Below are positions 23,247 through 31,050 of a stretch of 64,000 nt of DNA, one piece after another. The translations under genes and the position numbers were made by a program. Location: contig NZ_MRTQ01000010.1 in the NCBI RefSeq assembly GCF_001956215.1, positions 96,001 through 160,000 on the forward strand, in the 5' to 3' direction. The stretch's first letter is position 1; every line of letters begins with the position of its first letter. This DNA is from Paenibacillus sp. FSL R5-0490. Lineage in GTDB: Bacteria; Bacillota; Bacilli; Bacillales; Cytobacillaceae. The notes under the pieces are model-generated. The model did no database searches. It saw nothing but the letters and a program-made list of their open reading frames with translations, and had not been told where the DNA came from.

Positions 23247-24042
23247 GTTGATTTTCTCCTTTTAGTAAATTATAAGTTATACACATTGGTTTATTTGTGC
23301 GGGGATCGCGTCCAATGACTGCATCAATATTGAACACTTTCCTTAAAACATCCTGTGTAATGACTTCTTCATAGCTTCCTGATTTAACAATCTCACCATC
23401 TTTTAATGCGACGATATGGTCGGCAAAACGGGCTGCCTGGTTTAAATCATGGAGGACCATTACAATGGTACGCTCCTGTTCCTCATTCAGCTTTTGAAGA
23501 AGTTCGAGAACTTCAAGTTGGTGTGCCATATCTAAATAGGTGGTTGGTTCATCAAGGAAAATGATGTCTGTTTCCTGTGCAAGTGCCATGGCGATCCACA
23601 CTCTCTGGCGCTGGCCGCCTGACAGAGCATCTACAGGCCGAAATTTAAATTCTTTGGTTCCTGTCACTTCGAGAGCCCAGTCAATGACTTCATAATCCTT
23701 TTTCGTCAATCTTCCGAATCCTTTTTGATATGGAAAGCGGCCGTATGAGACGAGCTCGCCTACTGTTAAACCGCTTGCACTTTCAGGTGTTTGAGGCAGG
23801 ATCGCCATCTTCCTGGCAAGGATTTTCGTATTTTCCTTTGAAATGTTTTCCCCATCTAAGATGACAGTGCCTGATTGATGGGAAATGATTCGGGTAATGG
23901 CTTTTAGAAGGGTTGATTTCCCACAGCCATTTGGACCAATGATGGTTGTGATTTTCTTATCGGGAATCTGGACGCTGAGATCCTTTACAATTAGCCGTTC
24001 GCTATACCCAATGTTCAAGCCATCTGTATATAGACGGACCAT
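23197..24042 (-). CDS. Iron-siderophore ABC transporter ATPase (FecE/YusV type)
   Basis: 281 residues. Complete nucleotide-binding domain: Walker A GPNGCGKSTLLKAI (about 37-50), Q-loop LPQTPESASG, signature LSGGQRQRVWIAMAL, Walker B TDIIFLDEPTTYLD, and H-loop VMVLHDLNQA. The tail INKPMCITYNLL-like end is family-typical, but the reading continues about 18 residues more, overlapping the binding-protein start. GGAGGTTACATA precedes ATG. First gene of Fur-controlled operon A. As no other ATPase lies in the island, it may also drive the permease pair at 27157-29222, as YusV does for FeuBC in B. subtilis. Confidence 0.95.
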   Translation of the reverse strand: MVRLYTDGLNIGYSERLIVKDLSVQIPDKKITTIIGPNGCGKSTLLKAITRIISHQSGTVILDGENISKENTKILARKMAILPQTPESASGLTVGELVSYGRFPYQKGFGRLTKKDYEVIDWALEVTGTKEFKFRPVDALSGGQRQRVWIAMALAQETDIIFLDEPTTYLDMAHQLEVLELLQKLNEEQERTIVMVLHDLNQAARFADHIVALKDGEIVKSGSYEEVITQDVLRKVFNIDAVIGRDPRTNKPMCITYNLLKGENQHEETIDPIYDLAASAN

Positions 24043-24082
24043 TATGTAACCTCCGTTTATGTGAAAATTTTATTTTAATTAG

Positions 24083-24097
24083 TGATAATGATTATCA
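24083..24097. promoter_or_regulatory. Fur box, operon A
   Basis: TGATAATGATTATCA, a perfect 7-1-7 Fur box, 41 bases upstream of the ATPase start. Confidence 0.9.
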
Positions 24098-24212
24098 GTG
24101 TCGGTTCCTTTTTACTATAAGTCTAGTTAAGTTATAAGTCAACAGTATTTAAAGGAAAAGCACAAAGGGAAATTTTCATTGTCAAAGAAGAAGAAAGGAC
24201 GTATAGTTGAAG

Positions 24213-24227
24213 TGAGAATGATAATCA
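24213..24227. promoter_or_regulatory. Fur box upstream of the NADPH reductase
   Basis: TGAGAATGATAATCA matches the 7-1-7 consensus at 13 of 15 positions, 30 bases before ATG. Confidence 0.75.
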
Positions 24228-24256
24228 ATAATAATTGGTTATAGGAGTGAACGGAT

Positions 24257-25306
24257 ATGAAGCAGATGGACATTTTTGATGTAACGGTTATAGGAGGAGG
24301 TCCGGCGGGGCTATACTCTGCCTTTTACAGCGGTTTAAGGGAAATGAAAACGAAACTGATTGAATTTCAGCCGAAGCTGGGCGGAAAGATCCATGTGTAC
24401 CCCGAAAAAATGATTTGGGATGTCGGCGGGTTAACTCCAACTCCTGGAGCAAAGCTGATTGAACAGCTGGTCGAGCAGGGGCTGACCTTTAATCCGACGG
24501 TTGTCCTAAATGAAAAGGTGGAATCCATCAGTAAAAATGAAGATGGAGTTTTTGTTTTAAAAGGGTCTTCAGGAGAAGAGCATTACTCAAAAACAGTGAT
24601 TGTGGCAGTTGGCAGCGGTATTCTAAAGCCGCAAAAGCTGCAAATTGAAGGCGCAGAGCGCTTTGAGGTCTCCAATCTGAACTATACTGTTAAGTCACTT
24701 GCACACTTTAAGGATAAAACAGTTATTGTTTCAGGAGGAGGGAATTCGGCAGTGGATTGGGCCAATGAATTAGAGCCCGTTGCCGGGCAGGTATACATCA
24801 CTTGCAGAAGAGATGCCCTAACTGGTCATGAAGCTCAGGTTTCACAGCTGATGAATAGTTCGGTTATCTGCATTAACCATACCTCCATCACCAAATTAAT
24901 TGCCGGCGGAAATCACGAGGAAATTGAACAGGTGGAATTGACCAATAATGAATCGGGCGAGGTTTCATATCTTGCCATCGATGAAGTGGTGATTAACCAT
25001 GGATATGAGCAGGATACGGAACTCTTGAAAAATAGCAATTTGCATATTAATATGCTGGAAGATTTCTATATTGCCGGTAATGCAAACAGCGAGACGTCAG
25101 TTGAAGGGCTATATGCTGCCGGGGATATTCTTAAGCATGATGGCAAGCTTCACTTGATTGCGGGAGCCTTCCAGGATGCTGCGAATGCAGTCAATAAAGC
25201 GAAGCAGTACATTGAACCTGATGCAGCCGGGGCAGCGATGGTTTCATCACATAATGATGTTTTTAAAAAGAGGAACCGGGAATTGGTGAAGCAACTGGTT
25301 CGCTAG
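24257..25306 (+). CDS. ycgT: Ferredoxin/flavodoxin-NADP(+) reductase, YcgT/YumC type
   Basis: 349 residues. FAD-binding Rossmann start [19 protein letters not shown] (about 8-26), LGGKIHVYPEKMIWDVGG, NADPH-binding VIVSGGGNSAVDWANEL (about 161-177) and the C-terminal FAD motif VEGLYAAGDILKHDGKLHLIAGAFQDAANAVN. This thioredoxin-reductase-like fold without the CxxC redox pair is the type-2 ferredoxin NADP reductase. YcgT of B. subtilis is Fur-regulated; here too a Fur box precedes it. It may supply electrons to reduce siderophore iron or to HmoA-type heme degradation. GGAGTG precedes ATG. Confidence 0.9.
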   Translation: MKQMDIFDVTVIGGGPAGLYSAFYSGLREMKTKLIEFQPKLGGKIHVYPEKMIWDVGGLTPTPGAKLIEQLVEQGLTFNPTVVLNEKVESISKNEDGVFVLKGSSGEEHYSKTVIVAVGSGILKPQKLQIEGAERFEVSNLNYTVKSLAHFKDKTVIVSGGGNSAVDWANELEPVAGQVYITCRRDALTGHEAQVSQLMNSSVICINHTSITKLIAGGNHEEIEQVELTNNESGEVSYLAIDEVVINHGYEQDTELLKNSNLHINMLEDFYIAGNANSETSVEGLYAAGDILKHDGKLHLIAGAFQDAANAVNKAKQYIEPDAAGAAMVSSHNDVFKKRNRELVKQLVR

Positions 25307-25382
25307 GGGCATAAGCGCACATAAAATAAGGCTATCCGCACATAAACTATAAAAACACCAGGCAATAAGGCAAAATAGCAGT

Positions 25383-25420
25383 AAAAAAAAGGCCCACACG
25401 ATGTGAGCCGTTTTTTTTTA
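25383..25420. terminator. Bidirectional terminator between the reductase and MFS genes
   Basis: AAAAAAAAGGCCCACAC and GTGAGCCGTTTTTTTT form a stem with A and T tracts on both sides, so both convergent genes can use it. Confidence 0.85.
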
Positions 25421-26632
25421 CGTACTGATCTTTTCTTTTATCTGTACTTCGGTCCGAATCTGTTTGGATTTAACAAAGAAAGCAGCCGTCATGACTAAGG
25501 ATAGTATACCGAAGATCACGACCATTACCTGAAGTCCAACGGCATCCAGCAGGAATCCTGTCAGCAGGAGCACAATTTGGAAAATAACACGATCAAGCAT
25601 GTTTCGGAAGGAGAAGAATCTTCCGTGGAATTCCTTTGGCACCCTTGTTTGAAAAATGGTGGCTGCAGTTGGGAAGAAGCAGCCAACGGCAAATCCGAAT
25701 ACAAAGAAGGCCGCAATGGATAGAACGGGCACATCCGCAAAGTACAGAAGCAGCTGTGAGACGCCAATGACAAATGAGAAGAAAAATAAAATAGCATATG
25801 GCGAACGCTTTTGGCTGATTTGCTTGACGATAAATGCGCCGAGCATGAAGCCAATTCCTTCTGCAGTATAAATTAACCCTTTAATGGATGAGCTGTCCTG
25901 AAGCTCGCTGATGTTGATGACCATCAGATTGAACCCCCCAAGAAACAGCAGCGGGACCAGGGTTAAGATCAGTGTCATGAATACAATGGGGAGGCCTTTA
26001 ATAATCGGGAAAACCTCCTTGAATCCTCCACTGTTTTTCGCAGATTCTTTTCCAGGGCCTTGCTTTTCCCCTTTTTCTTCGAAGTCCATAAACCAGGTTA
26101 AACCGAATAGAGCCAGATAAGCGACCAGCGACCCGATATAAAGCATGGATAATGGCAGAATGACTAACAGAACACCAGCCAGTGCTGTACCTAATATCCT
26201 CGAAAGAGTGGACACATTCATGTGCACACCATTCAGCTGAAGCAAATCTTTCTCGGCAACTACAAGAGGGATGGCTGCCTGCAGTGCAGGAAAGTAAAAG
26301 GCCGCTGACAATTGAATCATAACCAGGAACAGAACCATCCACCACACAGATCCCGTTTGAATAGCAATCAGCATGAAAATAACACTGATGGCCCTGACAA
26401 ATCCTGCTCCGAGCATTACCGTCTTTTTATTCAGCTGGTCTGTAATTTTGCCGGCAAAGGGGCCGACTGCAATTCCTGCGAGCAAACCGGATGCAAGAAT
26501 AAGTGATTTAAGGAAATCAGAAGGAACCTTTTCCTGCATAAACTCCAGGTTTCCTATAATGCCAAGCCAAAGGCCCAGACCTGCTATAAATTCACCGGTT
26601 AAAAGAATCCACACATTTTTATTTTTCCACAT
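25418..26632 (-). CDS. MFS transporter, candidate siderophore exporter
   Basis: 404 residues, 12 predicted helices in two halves with a central charged loop (about 190-210, EEKGEKQGPGKESAKN). Motif A-like GPFAGKITDQLNKKTVMLGAGFVRA after helix 2 marks the drug/siderophore efflux branch (YfiS/YmfD-like). It lies within the iron island and its start is 85 bases from a Fur box shared with hmoA, divergently. B. anthracis ApeX and B. subtilis YmfD are MFS exporters of petrobactin and bacillibactin, so export of petrobactin is a reasonable inference but not shown by the sequence. Confidence 0.82.
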   Translation of the reverse strand: MWKNKNVWILLTGEFIAGLGLWLGIIGNLEFMQEKVPSDFLKSLILASGLLAGIAVGPFAGKITDQLNKKTVMLGAGFVRAISVIFMLIAIQTGSVWWMVLFLVMIQLSAAFYFPALQAAIPLVVAEKDLLQLNGVHMNVSTLSRILGTALAGVLLVILPLSMLYIGSLVAYLALFGLTWFMDFEEKGEKQGPGKESAKNSGGFKEVFPIIKGLPIVFMTLILTLVPLLFLGGFNLMVINISELQDSSSIKGLIYTAEGIGFMLGAFIVKQISQKRSPYAILFFFSFVIGVSQLLLYFADVPVLSIAAFFVFGFAVGCFFPTAATIFQTRVPKEFHGRFFSFRNMLDRVIFQIVLLLTGFLLDAVGLQVMVVIFGILSLVMTAAFFVKSKQIRTEVQIKEKIST

Positions 26633-26717
26633 ATAACGGCCTCACAATTAGTAAAATTTCGATAATCTAAAGATACTATAAACTTACAAAATAATGAATC
26701 TATTTTTTAAAACAGTT

Positions 26718-26736
26718 GAAAATGAAAATCGTTATC
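26718..26736. promoter_or_regulatory. Fur box between the MFS gene and hmoA
   Basis: GAAAATGAAAATCGTTATC matches the 19-bp Fur consensus at 16 positions. It lies 39 bases before hmoA and 86 bases before the divergent MFS gene. Confidence 0.78.
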
Positions 26737-26774
26737 AATTATAATAACAAAAAAGAACTGAGGAGGAAATAGGC

Positions 26775-27110
26775 ATGTTTATTCAATTAAAGACAATTAT
26801 GGTTAAAGAGGGCCATGGGGATAAAATGGTGGACCGCTTTGCAGGAGAAGGAATCATCGAAGAGCAGCCCGGATTTCTTGATTTGAATGTATTAAAGAAA
26901 AAACAGCGCAGCGGAGAGGAAGAAATCATTGTTATGATCCGCTGGGAATCTGAAGAAGCATGGAAGGCTTGGGAAACAAGCGATGTACATCTTGCTGGCC
27001 ATCGTGCGAATCGCGGGAAGCCAAAGCCTGAATTTATTATTGAAAGCCGCCAGGATGTATATCATGTGCTGGGGCAAAAGCAATACAGAGAGCCTGCAGA
27101 AGTCAAATAA
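26775..27110 (+). CDS. hmoA: Heme-degrading monooxygenase HmoA
   Basis: 111 residues; the ABM/IsdG fold. It resembles B. subtilis HmoA/YetG along its length: MFIQLKTIMVKEGHGDKMVDRF, EGIIEEQPGFLDLNVLKKK, VMIRWESEEAWKAWETSDVHLAGH (heme-ligand His region about 70-78 and conserved Trp), RGKPKPEFIIESRQDVYHV. It opens heme and frees iron. GGAGGAAAT precedes ATG. Fur-controlled by position; terminator at 27116. It ties heme iron to the petrobactin island. Confidence 0.93.
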   Translation: MFIQLKTIMVKEGHGDKMVDRFAGEGIIEEQPGFLDLNVLKKKQRSGEEEIIVMIRWESEEAWKAWETSDVHLAGHRANRGKPKPEFIIESRQDVYHVLGQKQYREPAEVK

Positions 27111-27115
27111 AGCTG

Positions 27116-27149
27116 AAATGCCCATTCATTAAGGGGAATGGGCATTTTT
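27116..27149 (+). terminator. Terminator after hmoA
   Basis: AAATGCCCATTC and GAATGGGCATTTTT. It also ends just short of the convergent permease stop at 27157. Confidence 0.9.
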
Positions 27150-27156
27150 ACTGAAT

Positions 27157-28188
27157 TTATACCTTCATCCCGGAACCTTTTCGGGTCAGCAGCATGAAGA
27201 TCAGGTAGGGTGCACCGATAACCGAGATGACAATCCCGACAGGAATATCAGCTGGTGCCAAAAGGTTTTTGCCAATCATGTCTGCCATGAGCACCAGTGC
27301 TGACCCGATCAGTGCAGACAATGGCAGGCTGCTGAAGTAATTGGGTCCGCACAGCCGCCGTGCCAGATGGGGAGCGAGCAGGCCGATAAAAGCAATTCCG
27401 CCGCCGACAGCCACACATGCTCCTGCAAGGGCAGCAGAAAGGCAAAGAAGCAAGCGGCGTTCAGACTCCACTTTTAAGCCAAGGGCAACCGGAACTTCCT
27501 GCTTAAACTGAAGAAGATTCATGGTCCTTGCTTTATAAAAGGCAGCCGGTATTAGAATCACAATCCATGGCAGCAACGCCCATACATAAGGCCACCCGGT
27601 TCCCCAAATGCTTCCTGTCAGCCAAATGGCCGCCTGCTGAAAATCCTTTGGATCCATTTTCAGCTGCAGAATCATCAGAAGAGCACCGCAGAGAGCATTA
27701 AAACCGAGACCGACAAGGAGAAGGCGTTCCGGGTCTATACCGCCTTTCCAAGAGAACCGGTAAATCAGAGCTGCAATGGCAAGAGCGCCGATAAAAGCGA
27801 AAACGGGCAGAAAAAAAGGTTCAGAGAGCAGGCTTCCTTTTTCCTGCCCGAAAAGATAGATTGAAAAAACGACAGCCAGTCCAGCGCCGGCATTGATTCC
27901 GAGAATGCCCGGGTCAGCGAGGGAGTTCCTGGAAAGTCCCTGAAGAATGCTGCCTGATAGAGCAAGGCCGGCACCAATCAGCATGGCAATGACCATTCTC
28001 GGCAATCTCAGCTGAAATAAAACCAGTTCCTGCCTCGGGGTGCCGCTGCCGGCTAACGTGTTCAGTATTTCAGAAAAACGGATGGGCATCACGCCAGTCG
28101 ACAGGCTCAATACAAAGGTTGCCATGATTATAAAGACAAAGGCTGCCAGCCAGGTTTTGGACTGTCTTAAAGCAAGCTTCCAATCCAT
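27157..28188 (-). CDS. Iron-siderophore ABC permease (FecCD/FeuC type)
   Basis: 343 residues, nine-helix FecCD permease: FQLRLPRMVIAMLIGAGLALSGSILQGLSRNSLADPGILGINAGAGLAV, GSIWGTGWPYVWALLPW, GGGIAFIGLLAPHLARRLCGPNYFSSLPLSALIGSALVLMADMIGKN. Ends in KGSGMKV. It shares one base with the upstream permease stop-start junction (coupled). Pairs with the gene at 28188. With the binding protein at 31051 it makes transporter B of the island. No ATPase gene is adjacent. Confidence 0.92.
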   Translation of the reverse strand: MDWKLALRQSKTWLAAFVFIIMATFVLSLSTGVMPIRFSEILNTLAGSGTPRQELVLFQLRLPRMVIAMLIGAGLALSGSILQGLSRNSLADPGILGINAGAGLAVVFSIYLFGQEKGSLLSEPFFLPVFAFIGALAIAALIYRFSWKGGIDPERLLLVGLGFNALCGALLMILQLKMDPKDFQQAAIWLTGSIWGTGWPYVWALLPWIVILIPAAFYKARTMNLLQFKQEVPVALGLKVESERRLLLCLSAALAGACVAVGGGIAFIGLLAPHLARRLCGPNYFSSLPLSALIGSALVLMADMIGKNLLAPADIPVGIVISVIGAPYLIFMLLTRKGSGMKV

Positions 28189-29222
28189 TACATATAACCC
28201 CCTTTTCTACGGGATAAATATAGGAAAAACGGAACGCCAATCAAGGCGGTCACTGCGCTGACAGGTGTCTCGAATGGAGGATTGATCATCCGTGCGCCGA
28301 TATCGGCGAGTACGAGGAGAAAGGCACCGGCAATGGCACTTAACGGGATAAGCCATCTGTAATCAGATCCGATGAGCATCCGGACTATATGGGGAACGAC
28401 AAGGCCAATAAAGCCAATCGCACCTGCAATGGAAACGGCTGCGCCGGATAATAGAATAACGGCTATGAGCCCGATCCACCTGACTTTCTGCTGGGATTGG
28501 CCGAGGCCCGCAGCCACTTCTTCCCCTAAAGCCAATATAGTCAGAGAGCGGCTGATCCAAATGGACAGCAGCAGCCCTATGATAACAGCGGGAAGCAGTA
28601 TAAAAACATGCTGCCATTTGGTTCCGGATAGTCCTCCCGCAAACCAGAAGCTCAAGTCCTGTGCCACCTGGAAATACAGGGCAATGCCAGTGGATAGAGC
28701 GCTGAATAATGTGCTTAACGCAGCACCGGCAAGCGTCAAGGTTACAGGAGATATCCGCTCTTTTGAAATCATGGAAAAAGAGAGGACTAGCATAGCGCCA
28801 ACAGCAGAGCCTGCAAATGACCAGACCAGAAGAATCCAGTAGGATCCGCTCGAAACAAATGCTAGCGAAATAGCGATTGCCAGCCCTGCTCCATGGGTGA
28901 TGCCGATGATTGAAGGATCGGCAAGCGGGTTGCGTGTGATTCCCTGCATAATAGTTCCTGCCACCGCAAGTGCTGCCCCAATTAGGGCAGCAGCCAATGC
29001 CCGCGGGATTCGCACTTCCCTGATCAGCTGGTGTTCAATTTGGCCGGCTTGAAAAGAGACAAAAGAGTCCCAAACGACAGAAGGGGAGATCCATATGGCT
29101 CCAAGTCCGATTGAAGCGAGCAGGCCAAAGAAAACAAATACTAAGCCAATTAGGCCCCATTTAATAGATTTTAAGTGAACGGGCTGCAGGGATTCGGTTA
29201 TATCAGCAGCAGTTCTGGCCAT
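28188..29222 (-). CDS. Iron-siderophore ABC permease (FecCD/FeuB type)
   Basis: 344 residues. REVRIPRALAAALIGAALAVAGTIMQGITRNPLADPSIIGITHGAGLAI, ISPVTLTLAGAALSTLFSALSTGIALYFQ, GGLSGTKWQHVFILLPA, GAIGFIGLVVPHIVRMLIGSDYRWLIPLSAIAGAFLLVLADIGARM. First gene of the divergent transporter B pair; a Fur box lies 34-52 bases upstream. The divergent partner is the Btr-like activator, the arrangement seen at B. subtilis btr-feuABC. Confidence 0.92.
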   Translation of the reverse strand: MARTAADITESLQPVHLKSIKWGLIGLVFVFFGLLASIGLGAIWISPSVVWDSFVSFQAGQIEHQLIREVRIPRALAAALIGAALAVAGTIMQGITRNPLADPSIIGITHGAGLAIAISLAFVSSGSYWILLVWSFAGSAVGAMLVLSFSMISKERISPVTLTLAGAALSTLFSALSTGIALYFQVAQDLSFWFAGGLSGTKWQHVFILLPAVIIGLLLSIWISRSLTILALGEEVAAGLGQSQQKVRWIGLIAVILLSGAAVSIAGAIGFIGLVVPHIVRMLIGSDYRWLIPLSAIAGAFLLVLADIGARMINPPFETPVSAVTALIGVPFFLYLSRRKGGYM

Positions 29223-29255
29223 GATGATCAGTCCTTTTCTATGTTTTTTTTAAGT

Positions 29256-29274
29256 GAAAATGAGAATCGTTATC
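29256..29274. promoter_or_regulatory. Fur box between permease pair B and the Btr-like regulator
   Basis: GAAAATGAGAATCGTTATC, 16 of 19 consensus positions, between divergent starts at 29222 and 29359. Confidence 0.75.
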
Positions 29275-29358
29275 GTCTGAGAAGATCGTAATTAATCTAC
29301 TATCCTTCCACAGCATTTGTCAATTCATATTTCAGGAAAAAGAAGGGAGTGTCTAAAT

Positions 29359-30897
29359 ATGATGCTGAAGTGCCATATGTTTGAAATTGAATCATTCAAC
29401 CTGCGTGAGGGCTCTCAGGCAATAAATGAAAAGTACAGTCATTTTATAATCCTATACATATCATCGGGAAAGGGTACTTTGGTAAGCGGGAACCAGAGAT
29501 TGAAGGCTGAAGAGGGCAAAAGCTTCTTCCTTGCGGATTCCTGCACCCTCACATCGTCGTCTTCTTCGCTTCTTTCTGTTTATCTGCTTTCCTGGCCAAA
29601 AGAAGGCGATATGCTGAAAGACTTGTTATCCCGTCCGCTTGCTGACCAGGTCCCTGCAAAAATGGTCCCCCTCTGGGAAGAGATGAAGAAAAGCCGGCAG
29701 GAAAAATCAATTTCGGCCAAATGCAGATTTCAATCCCTGCTCTGGGAGATGCTGTCCATTCTGACAGACGCAACCGAAATCGACAGAATGGAAGAAGCAG
29801 AGGAACTGATCCGGAACAGCCTGTCCCGTCCATTAACCGTTGCGGAATTAGCTTCAAAAGCAAATATGACCCCTGTTACATTTTCAAGGGCTTTCCGCAA
29901 AAGGACTGGAATGACTCCGAAAGAATTTTTAAATGCAGAACGAATGAAGACTGCCAAAAAATTGCTGCTTCAAAAGAAAGGAATTACAGCTAAAGAAGTC
30001 TCCATGCAAATAGGGCTGCAGGATGAATTTTATTTCAGCCGCCTTTTCAAAAGCAGGGAAGGGATGCCCCCGACTGTTTTCATGAAAAGGGCCAGTGAAC
30101 GAATTGCTGTCGTAAGCCAGCTGTTTTTGCAGGATCATCTTATTTCACTCGGAATCCAGCCGGTTGCAGCTCCGTCCTACCCAACCGTCTATTCTGCGAG
30201 CAGCGGGGTGCCGAGCTATCTTCAAAAAGAGCTCGAAGGAACTAAATTGTTAAACGCAGAAAAACCATTTCAGCCGGATGATATTTTGCTGACCCATCCG
30301 GACCGCATTATTAAAACACCCTTACATCAATTTCAGCTTCAAAGTGTGCTGTTTTCAAAACAGGAGCAAGTTCATCATATGCCTTTGAAGCAGGACTGGC
30401 GTCATTATCTTTATGAAATAGCATCGCTGCTCGGCTGCGAAAGCCGTGCCGAATGCATAGAAAAAGACATTCACGGTATGGAATGCAAAGTGCGGGATGA
30501 GCTGTGTCCCTTAACGAGAAATGGACTGTGGGCTGTCATTTGGATTCGCCCGGAAGAAATACGCCTTTACGGGAAGGGAAACCATGCACTGCTCGAGCTT
30601 CTTTATCAAAGCCTGGGGTTCCAGCCTCATCCAAATCTGCATGAGGAGGGTTACCGGAAAGTCAGCTTGAACGAGATTGCTGAATTGAACCCTGACAAGC
30701 TTCTCATTTTATGGAGTTATGAAAAGGATGTGTGGAGAACTGCCCATACTCCAGGTTGGAATAAAATCCGGGCTGTCCGGACCGGAGAAGTCTATTACCC
30801 TGAAAGCCATGAGTGGGATCCGTGGGGTCCGATTGGGAGGAGGAGGATGCTGGAAGAGTTTCCTTCAAGCATTCTTAAAGCCAAACTAAAAGCTTAA
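29359..30897 (+). CDS. btr: Btr-like AraC regulator with a siderophore-binding domain
   Basis: 512 residues in three parts. A cupin-like N-terminus (about 1-110), an AraC double-HTH (about 150-250; LTVAELASKANMTPVTFSRAFRKRTGMTPKEFLNAERM and KEVSMQIGLQDEFYFSRLFKSREG), and a FeuA-like binding domain (about 255-512; AVVSQLFLQDHLISLGIQPVAAPSYP, PDDILLTHPDRIIK, GLWAVIWIRPEEIRLYGKGNHA). In B. subtilis, Btr binds iron-bacillibactin in the last domain and activates feuABC. Here the likely ligand is iron-petrobactin because of the asb operon. ATG 29359 has AAGGGAGTG upstream; a TTG at 29317 lacks a site. It reads opposite to permease pair B. Confidence 0.88.
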   Translation: MMLKCHMFEIESFNLREGSQAINEKYSHFIILYISSGKGTLVSGNQRLKAEEGKSFFLADSCTLTSSSSSLLSVYLLSWPKEGDMLKDLLSRPLADQVPAKMVPLWEEMKKSRQEKSISAKCRFQSLLWEMLSILTDATEIDRMEEAEELIRNSLSRPLTVAELASKANMTPVTFSRAFRKRTGMTPKEFLNAERMKTAKKLLLQKKGITAKEVSMQIGLQDEFYFSRLFKSREGMPPTVFMKRASERIAVVSQLFLQDHLISLGIQPVAAPSYPTVYSASSGVPSYLQKELEGTKLLNAEKPFQPDDILLTHPDRIIKTPLHQFQLQSVLFSKQEQVHHMPLKQDWRHYLYEIASLLGCESRAECIEKDIHGMECKVRDELCPLTRNGLWAVIWIRPEEIRLYGKGNHALLELLYQSLGFQPHPNLHEEGYRKVSLNEIAELNPDKLLILWSYEKDVWRTAHTPGWNKIRAVRTGEVYYPESHEWDPWGPIGRRRMLEEFPSSILKAKLKA

Positions 30898-30909
30898 CGG
30901 CTTAGAAGA

Positions 30910-30939
30910 AACAGCTGCAGACTTGCGGCTGTTTTTTTA
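30910..30939 (+). terminator. Terminator of the Btr-like gene
   Basis: AACAGCTGCA and TGCGGCTGTT, then TTTTT. Confidence 0.82.
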
Positions 30940-30996
30940 TTACAGAAATTCATTTTGTTCATGGAGGAAGTTAAAAATGTCCATGTTCAGTTATGG

Positions 30997-31011
30997 TGAT
31001 AATGATTATCA
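30997..31011. promoter_or_regulatory. Fur box upstream of binding protein B
   Basis: TGATAATGATTATCA, perfect; an overlapping weaker half (TTATCATTGAGAATGA) extends it downstream, as in double Fur sites. Confidence 0.9.
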
Positions 31012-31050
31012 TTGAGAATGAATTTCATTATTGTTTTGGAGGAATGATCC

